From assembly GCF_002799155.1 (NCBI RefSeq), contig NZ_NERD01000002.1, positions 744,001 through 808,000 of the forward strand: DNA of 64,000 nt, written 5' to 3'. Below are positions 60,118-64,000 of the stretch, one piece after another. The notes beneath the pieces were generated by a model that did not search any database, was not told the origin of the DNA, and worked only from the letters and a program-made list of their open reading frames with translations. The translations under genes were made by a program, and so were the position numbers. Each line of letters begins with the position of its first letter. Position 1 is the stretch's first letter. This stretch comes from Stenotrophomonas maltophilia. GTDB lineage: Bacteria > Pseudomonadota > Gammaproteobacteria > Xanthomonadales > Xanthomonadaceae.

Positions 60118-63100
60118 ATGAACAGCATCTATCGCTTGGTTTTCAACCGCGCGCTGCGCGTGTGGCAGGTCGCCTCGGAACTGGTGAAAGGCGGTGGTGG
60201 CCTGGTCGGCCAGGTTGCCGGCCGGCAGACGGCGGCCGTGTCGCCGCTTGGCTTCGCGCTGATGTGCGCGTTGGGATGGGTCAGCCTGGTGCCCGTGGCT
60301 GCAGCGCAATCGGTCGGCCACATCGCGTCCGATCCCAATGCGCCCGGTCGTGAGCGTCCCACCGTGGTCACCGCGCCGAGCGGTGTGCCGATGGTCAACA
60401 TCACCACGCCGTCGGCCGGTGGTGTTTCGCGCAACCGTTACTCGCAGTTCGATGTCGGCCGCGAGGGCGTGATCCTCAACAACGCGCGTGGCCAGGTGCA
60501 GACGCAGCTGGGCGGTTGGGTGCAGGGCAATCCATGGCTGGCCACCGGCAGCGCACGGGTCATCCTCAACGAGGTCAACGGCCCGGCGAGCCGACTCAAT
60601 GGCTACGTGGAAGTGGCCGGACAGCGCGCCGAGGTGATCATCGCCAATCCGGCCGGCATCCAGGTCAACGGGGGGGGCTTCCTCAATGCCAGCCGGGTGA
60701 CCCTGACCACCGGCACCCCGATGTTCAGCGGCAGCGGCTCGCTGGAAGGTTATCGGGTCAGTGCTGGGGCAATCGAGGTCAACGGCGATGGCCTCGATGC
60801 CAGTCGTGCCGACTACACCGACCTGATCACCCGTTCGTTGAAGGTCAATGCCGGCATCTGGGCCAACCAGCTGCAGGCGACGCTGGGCAGCAACGTGGTC
60901 AGTGCCGACCACAGCCAGGCCAGCGCGAGCGCGGCCAGTGGCGAAGCGCCGACCTTCGCGCTGGACGTGGGCGCGCTGGGCGGCATGTTCGCCAACAAGA
61001 TCTGGCTGGTCGGCAACGAGCACGGCGTGGGCGTGCGCAATGCTGGCAGCATTGGCGCGCAGGCCGGCGAACTCGTGGTCACGGTGGACGGCCGGCTGGA
61101 GAACACCGGCGCGCTGCAGTCACTGCAGAACGTGCGCGTGCAGGCGAGCGGGGATCTGGCCAATGCCGGCACCATCGCTGCCACGCATGAAGCGGCGATC
61201 ATCTCCGGCGGCACGCTGGACAACAGTGGCGGCAAGCTCAATGCACAGCGCCTGCAGCTGCAGGCGCAGGCCCTGCGCAACCGTGGCGGCGCCATCGAGC
61301 AGACCGGCGTGCAGGCGTTGAGCCTCACCGCTGGCAGCGTGAGCAATCGCAGTGAAGGCCTGATCGGTGCGCTGGATGCGGTGGCGTCGGGCGGCACCGG
61401 TGGTACCCCTGGCAGTGGCACCTCGCCGGGAAGCGGTGGAACGCCAGGTACCGGTACGCCCGGAACCGGCATGCCCGGTACGGGTACTCCGGGTACGGGC
61501 GCAGGCGGTGCGCCGGTGACGCCGGCGGTTCCGTTGGCCGCCGGTGTGCTGGACATCGCCGGCACGCTCGACAACAACGGCGGCAGCATCAGCAACGGCG
61601 GTCGTGTTTCGCTGGTTGCGGGCAATGGCCTGGACAACAGCGGAGGCCGCCTTGGTGTGGCCTCGCTGCGCGCCACGGGCGATCTGAACAACGATGGCGG
61701 CACTCTGCAGGTGCACGGTGACGCTGCGCTGCAGCTGGGCACGCTGTCCAACCAGAAGGGCGCGCTGAGTGTGGCCGGTGCGCTGCAGCTGCTGACACAG
61801 TCGCTGGACAACCGGGCAGGCGAGCTGCGCCATGCCGGCAGTGCCGAGTCGGCCTGGACCGTGCAAGGCGCGTTCAACAACGAGGGCGGCCTGTTGGCGA
61901 CCAATGCCGAGCGCCTGACGCTGGGGGCAGGTCGGGTCTTCAATGCCGGTGGCCGCATCGAGCATGCCGGTAGCGGCGGCCTGTCGCTGACCACGGGCGA
62001 CTGGACCGGTGCCGGCGGTCGCCTGGGCACGCTCGGTCGCCTGGACTGGACGGTGGGCAACGCGGATGTGCGCAATGGCACGCTCAGCGCAGCGCTGTTC
62101 CAGATCGCCGCCGACACGCTGGACAACCGCGGCGGCAGCCTGCTGTCGCTGGGCAACCAGGGCAGCATGCTGCGGGCCGGTATGCTGGACAACAGTGCCG
62201 GTGGCACCGTAGCCGGCAATGGTGAACTGACCGTCTCGGCGACCACGCTGGATAACAGCAAGGGCCTGCTGCAGCAGGCAGGCAGCGGCGCGTTGCGTGT
62301 TCACGCCGATACGCTGCGTGGCAGCGAAGGCCGCCTGCTCAGCAACGGCGACCTGTCGCTGACCGGTGGCCAGCTGGATGTGAGTGGCGGCACCACCTCG
62401 GCGCAGCGCGTGCAGATCCAGGCAGACGGCCTGCGCAACGCCGGTGGCCAGATCGTTTCGCTGAGCAATTCCGAGCTGGCGCTGGAGGTACGTGGCACCT
62501 TCGACAACAACGGCGGGCAGGTGCTTGGCAATGCGGGCCTGCGCATCGATGCGGGCCGCATCGACAACCAGAAGGGCACGCTGCAGTCGGCTGGTAGCCA
62601 GGGCGCGACCCTGACCGTGCGCGACGATCTGGACAACAGCGCCGGTGCGATCTCTGGCAACGGCCAGTTGCAGCTGCACGTCGGCAGCCTGCTCAACCAG
62701 GGCGGCAAGGTACTTGCTGCGGGGAGCGGCCTGTTGCAGGTGCAGGCCCGCGAACTGCTGGACAATCGCGATGGCGGCCGCTTGGCGGGCAGCGGCAACG
62801 TGCTGTTGCAGGCGGCGCGGCTGGACAACCGCAGCGGTGCAATCGAACACGCCGGCAGCGGCACGCTGCAGATCCGTGCCGATGCGTTGCAGGGCGCGGC
62901 GGGGCGGATCCTCAGCCAGTCCACGCTGACGCTCGAGGGCGGCGAGCTGGTGCTGGGTGCCGGCAGTATCACCCAGGCAGAGCACATTGCGATCAATGCC
63001 GAACGCCTGGACAACGCCGGCGGCAACCTCAGCGCCACCGGCAGCGATGCACTGCAGTTGCTCGTGGCACAGAGCGTGGACAACAGCGGCGGCACGATCG

Positions 63101-64000
63101 CAGGCAACGGTGCCCTGGATGTGCAGGCCGGTGAACTGCTCAACCGCAAGGGCACGCTCAGTGCTGCCGGTACAGCCGGCAGCACGTTGCAGGTCAACGG
63201 TACGCTGGACAACCATGAAGGCACCATCGCCAGCAATGCCAACCGGCTGACCATTGCTGCCGCGCGGGTCGACAACACCGCCGGTGCCATCCGCCACGCC
63301 GGCAACCAGGGCCTGGATATCACCACGACCCGCCTGGATGGAAGCAAGGGCACGCTGGTCTCTGCGGCTACGCTCACCCTGCGCGCGGATGAGGTAGACC
63401 ATCGCGACGCAACGCTGGGGGCGGATCGCTTCGACCTCGAGGCCGGAACGCTGGACAACGCCGGTGGCCGCATCGTCGCCAGTGGCGAGGGTGCCAGCCG
63501 CATGCATGCCACCACGCTGGGCAATGCCGGCGGCACGCTGGCCAGCAATGGTGACCTGACGCTGCAGGCGCAGGCGCTGGACAACAGCGCAGGCAAGATC
63601 CAGCACGCCGGCAGCGGCCGGTTGCAGGTGCTCGCGCAGACCCTGCTGGGTGCAAGCGGCAGTGTGCTCAGCAATGGCACGTTGGTGCTGGAGGGCAAAA
63701 CGCTTGACCTGTCGAAGGCGACCACCTCGGCGCGACGCATCGACGTCATTGCCGATAGCCTGATCACGGCCGGAGGTGCACTCACTGCCACCGGCGACGA
63801 GGCGCTGCGCCTGCGGGTACAGGGGCTGCTGGACAATCGCGGCGGCTCGCTGGCCAGCAATGGCGTGCTCGACGTTTCCGCGCGGCAGCTGATCAATGCG
63901 CAGGGCATCCTGCAGGGCGCCGGCAGCGGCCGTTCCACCCTGGCCATCGGCCAGGCATTGGACAACCAGAGCGGGCGCATCCTGCTGGGTGGCGCGGGCA
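60118..64000 (+). CDS. TpsA exoprotein, filamentous haemagglutinin/CdiA-type (3' end outside window)
   Basis: The frame stays open from the ATG at 60118 (with AAGGA upstream) to the window end, at least 1294 residues. The first 26 residues (MNSIYRLVFNRALRVWQVAS) are the extended signal peptide region of large autotransporters and TpsA proteins. The TPS secretion domain follows with ANPAGIQVNGGGF. Then come many copies of a roughly 20-residue filamentous haemagglutinin repeat (LDNSGG-type), interrupted by a Gly/Thr/Pro linker at about 61390-61510. The effector part and any immunity gene lie beyond the window, so haemagglutinin/adhesin and contact-dependent toxin are both open. Confidence 0.93.
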   Translation, partial: MNSIYRLVFNRALRVWQVASELVKGGGGLVGQVAGRQTAAVSPLGFALMCALGWVSLVPVAAAQSVGHIASDPNAPGRERPTVVTAPSGVPMVNITTPSAGGVSRNRYSQFDVGREGVILNNARGQVQTQLGGWVQGNPWLATGSARVILNEVNGPASRLNGYVEVAGQRAEVIIANPAGIQVNGGGFLNASRVTLTTGTPMFSGSGSLEGYRVSAGAIEVNGDGLDASRADYTDLITRSLKVNAGIWANQLQATLGSNVVSADHSQASASAASGEAPTFALDVGALGGMFANKIWLVGNEHGVGVRNAGSIGAQAGELVVTVDGRLENTGALQSLQNVRVQASGDLANAGTIAATHEAAIISGGTLDNSGGKLNAQRLQLQAQALRNRGGAIEQTGVQALSLTAGSVSNRSEGLIGALDAVASGGTGGTPGSGTSPGSGGTPGTGTPGTGMPGTGTPGTGAGGAPVTPAVPLAAGVLDIAGTLDNNGGSISNGGRVSLVAGNGLDNSGGRLGVASLRATGDLNNDGGTLQVHGDAALQLGTLSNQKGALSVAGALQLLTQSLDNRAGELRHAGSAESAWTVQGAFNNEGGLLATNAERLTLGAGRVFNAGGRIEHAGSGGLSLTTGDWTGAGGRLGTLGRLDWTVGNADVRNGTLSAALFQIAADTLDNRGGSLLSLGNQGSMLRAGMLDNSAGGTVAGNGELTVSATTLDNSKGLLQQAGSGALRVHADTLRGSEGRLLSNGDLSLTGGQLDVSGGTTSAQRVQIQADGLRNAGGQIVSLSNSELALEVRGTFDNNGGQVLGNAGLRIDAGRIDNQKGTLQSAGSQGATLTVRDDLDNSAGAISGNGQLQLHVGSLLNQGGKVLAAGSGLLQVQARELLDNRDGGRLAGSGNVLLQAARLDNRSGAIEHAGSGTLQIRADALQGAAGRILSQSTLTLEGGELVLGAGSITQAEHIAINAERLDNAGGNLSATGSDALQLLVAQSVDNSGGTIAGNGALDVQAGELLNRKGTLSAAGTAGSTLQVNGTLDNHEGTIASNANRLTIAAARVDNTAGAIRHAGNQGLDITTTRLDGSKGTLVSAATLTLRADEVDHRDATLGADRFDLEAGTLDNAGGRIVASGEGASRMHATTLGNAGGTLASNGDLTLQAQALDNSAGKIQHAGSGRLQVLAQTLLGASGSVLSNGTLVLEGKTLDLSKATTSARRIDVIADSLITAGGALTATGDEALRLRVQGLLDNRGGSLASNGVLDVSARQLINAQGILQGAGSGRSTLAIGQALDNQSGRILLGGAG

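Noticed and set aside
61120..63606. 828-codon open frame opposite tpsA
   Set aside because: A mirror of the repeat-rich tpsA coding sequence; composition is skewed and no domain is seen.
61600..64000. Regular repeats looking like a CRISPR array
   Set aside because: The periodicity is that of coding haemagglutinin repeats, in frame and without constant direct repeats or unique spacers.

Overview
The window is a chromosomal segment of a high-GC gammaproteobacterium of the Xanthomonadaceae, most probably a member of the Stenotrophomonas maltophilia complex. The inference rests on protein types and gene order, on the very GC-rich third codon positions, and on many short intergenic palindromes beginning GTAG, which match the SMAG repeat family known from S. 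maltophilia. No insertion sequence, prophage, CRISPR array or rRNA operon is visible. One tRNA gene (Thr, anticodon CGT) is present.

Layout. 1-4.5 kb: the end of a copper chaperone gene, then uvrA, a hot-dog thioesterase and an unknown gene on the minus strand. 4.7-7.1 kb: rplU-rpmA-obgE, and rpsT on the opposite strand. 7.2-14.2 kb: a tightly packed murJ-ribF-ileS-lspA-ispH operon. 14.3-18.6 kb: an M61 peptidase with a lysoplasmalogenase-like membrane protein, and a pair of overlapping membrane proteins. 18.7-26.1 kb: a FecI-FecR-TonB receptor set, divergent from an autotransporter whose passenger resembles a ClpP-fold protease. 26.2-29.1 kb: a D-lactate dehydrogenase, tRNA-Thr and three small genes. 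29.4-33.4 kb: the cyoABCD ubiquinol oxidase. 33.6-37.2 kb: a MHYT-GGDEF-EAL protein and radA. 37.3-41.5 kb: a noncanonical Hsp90-family ATPase followed by a large TPR-type protein. 41.6-48.7 kb: a small secreted protein, a CcsA-like protein, ffh, a nitronate monooxygenase/class IV aminotransferase pair, and rpsP-rimM-trmD-rplS. 48.8-54.8 kb: a frameshifted DUF6404-like gene, two DUF1801 genes, a MATE exporter, a small lipoprotein, hslR, a DUF937 protein and catalase. 55-64 kb: mutS, a barstar-like gene, and a two-partner secretion locus whose large TpsA exoprotein runs off the window.

Most of the window is housekeeping: ribosome assembly, translation, protein targeting, DNA repair, respiration and the cell envelope. 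The less ordinary parts are the ClpP-like autotransporter beside the iron/TonB-type signalling cassette, the Hsp90-like/TPR gene pair, the two-partner secretion locus, and a family of long GGGGTCAG palindromes. One copy of that palindrome supplies the last codons and stop of a gene. The cyo operon also has histidine-rich termini on three subunits and a long hairpin in its leader.
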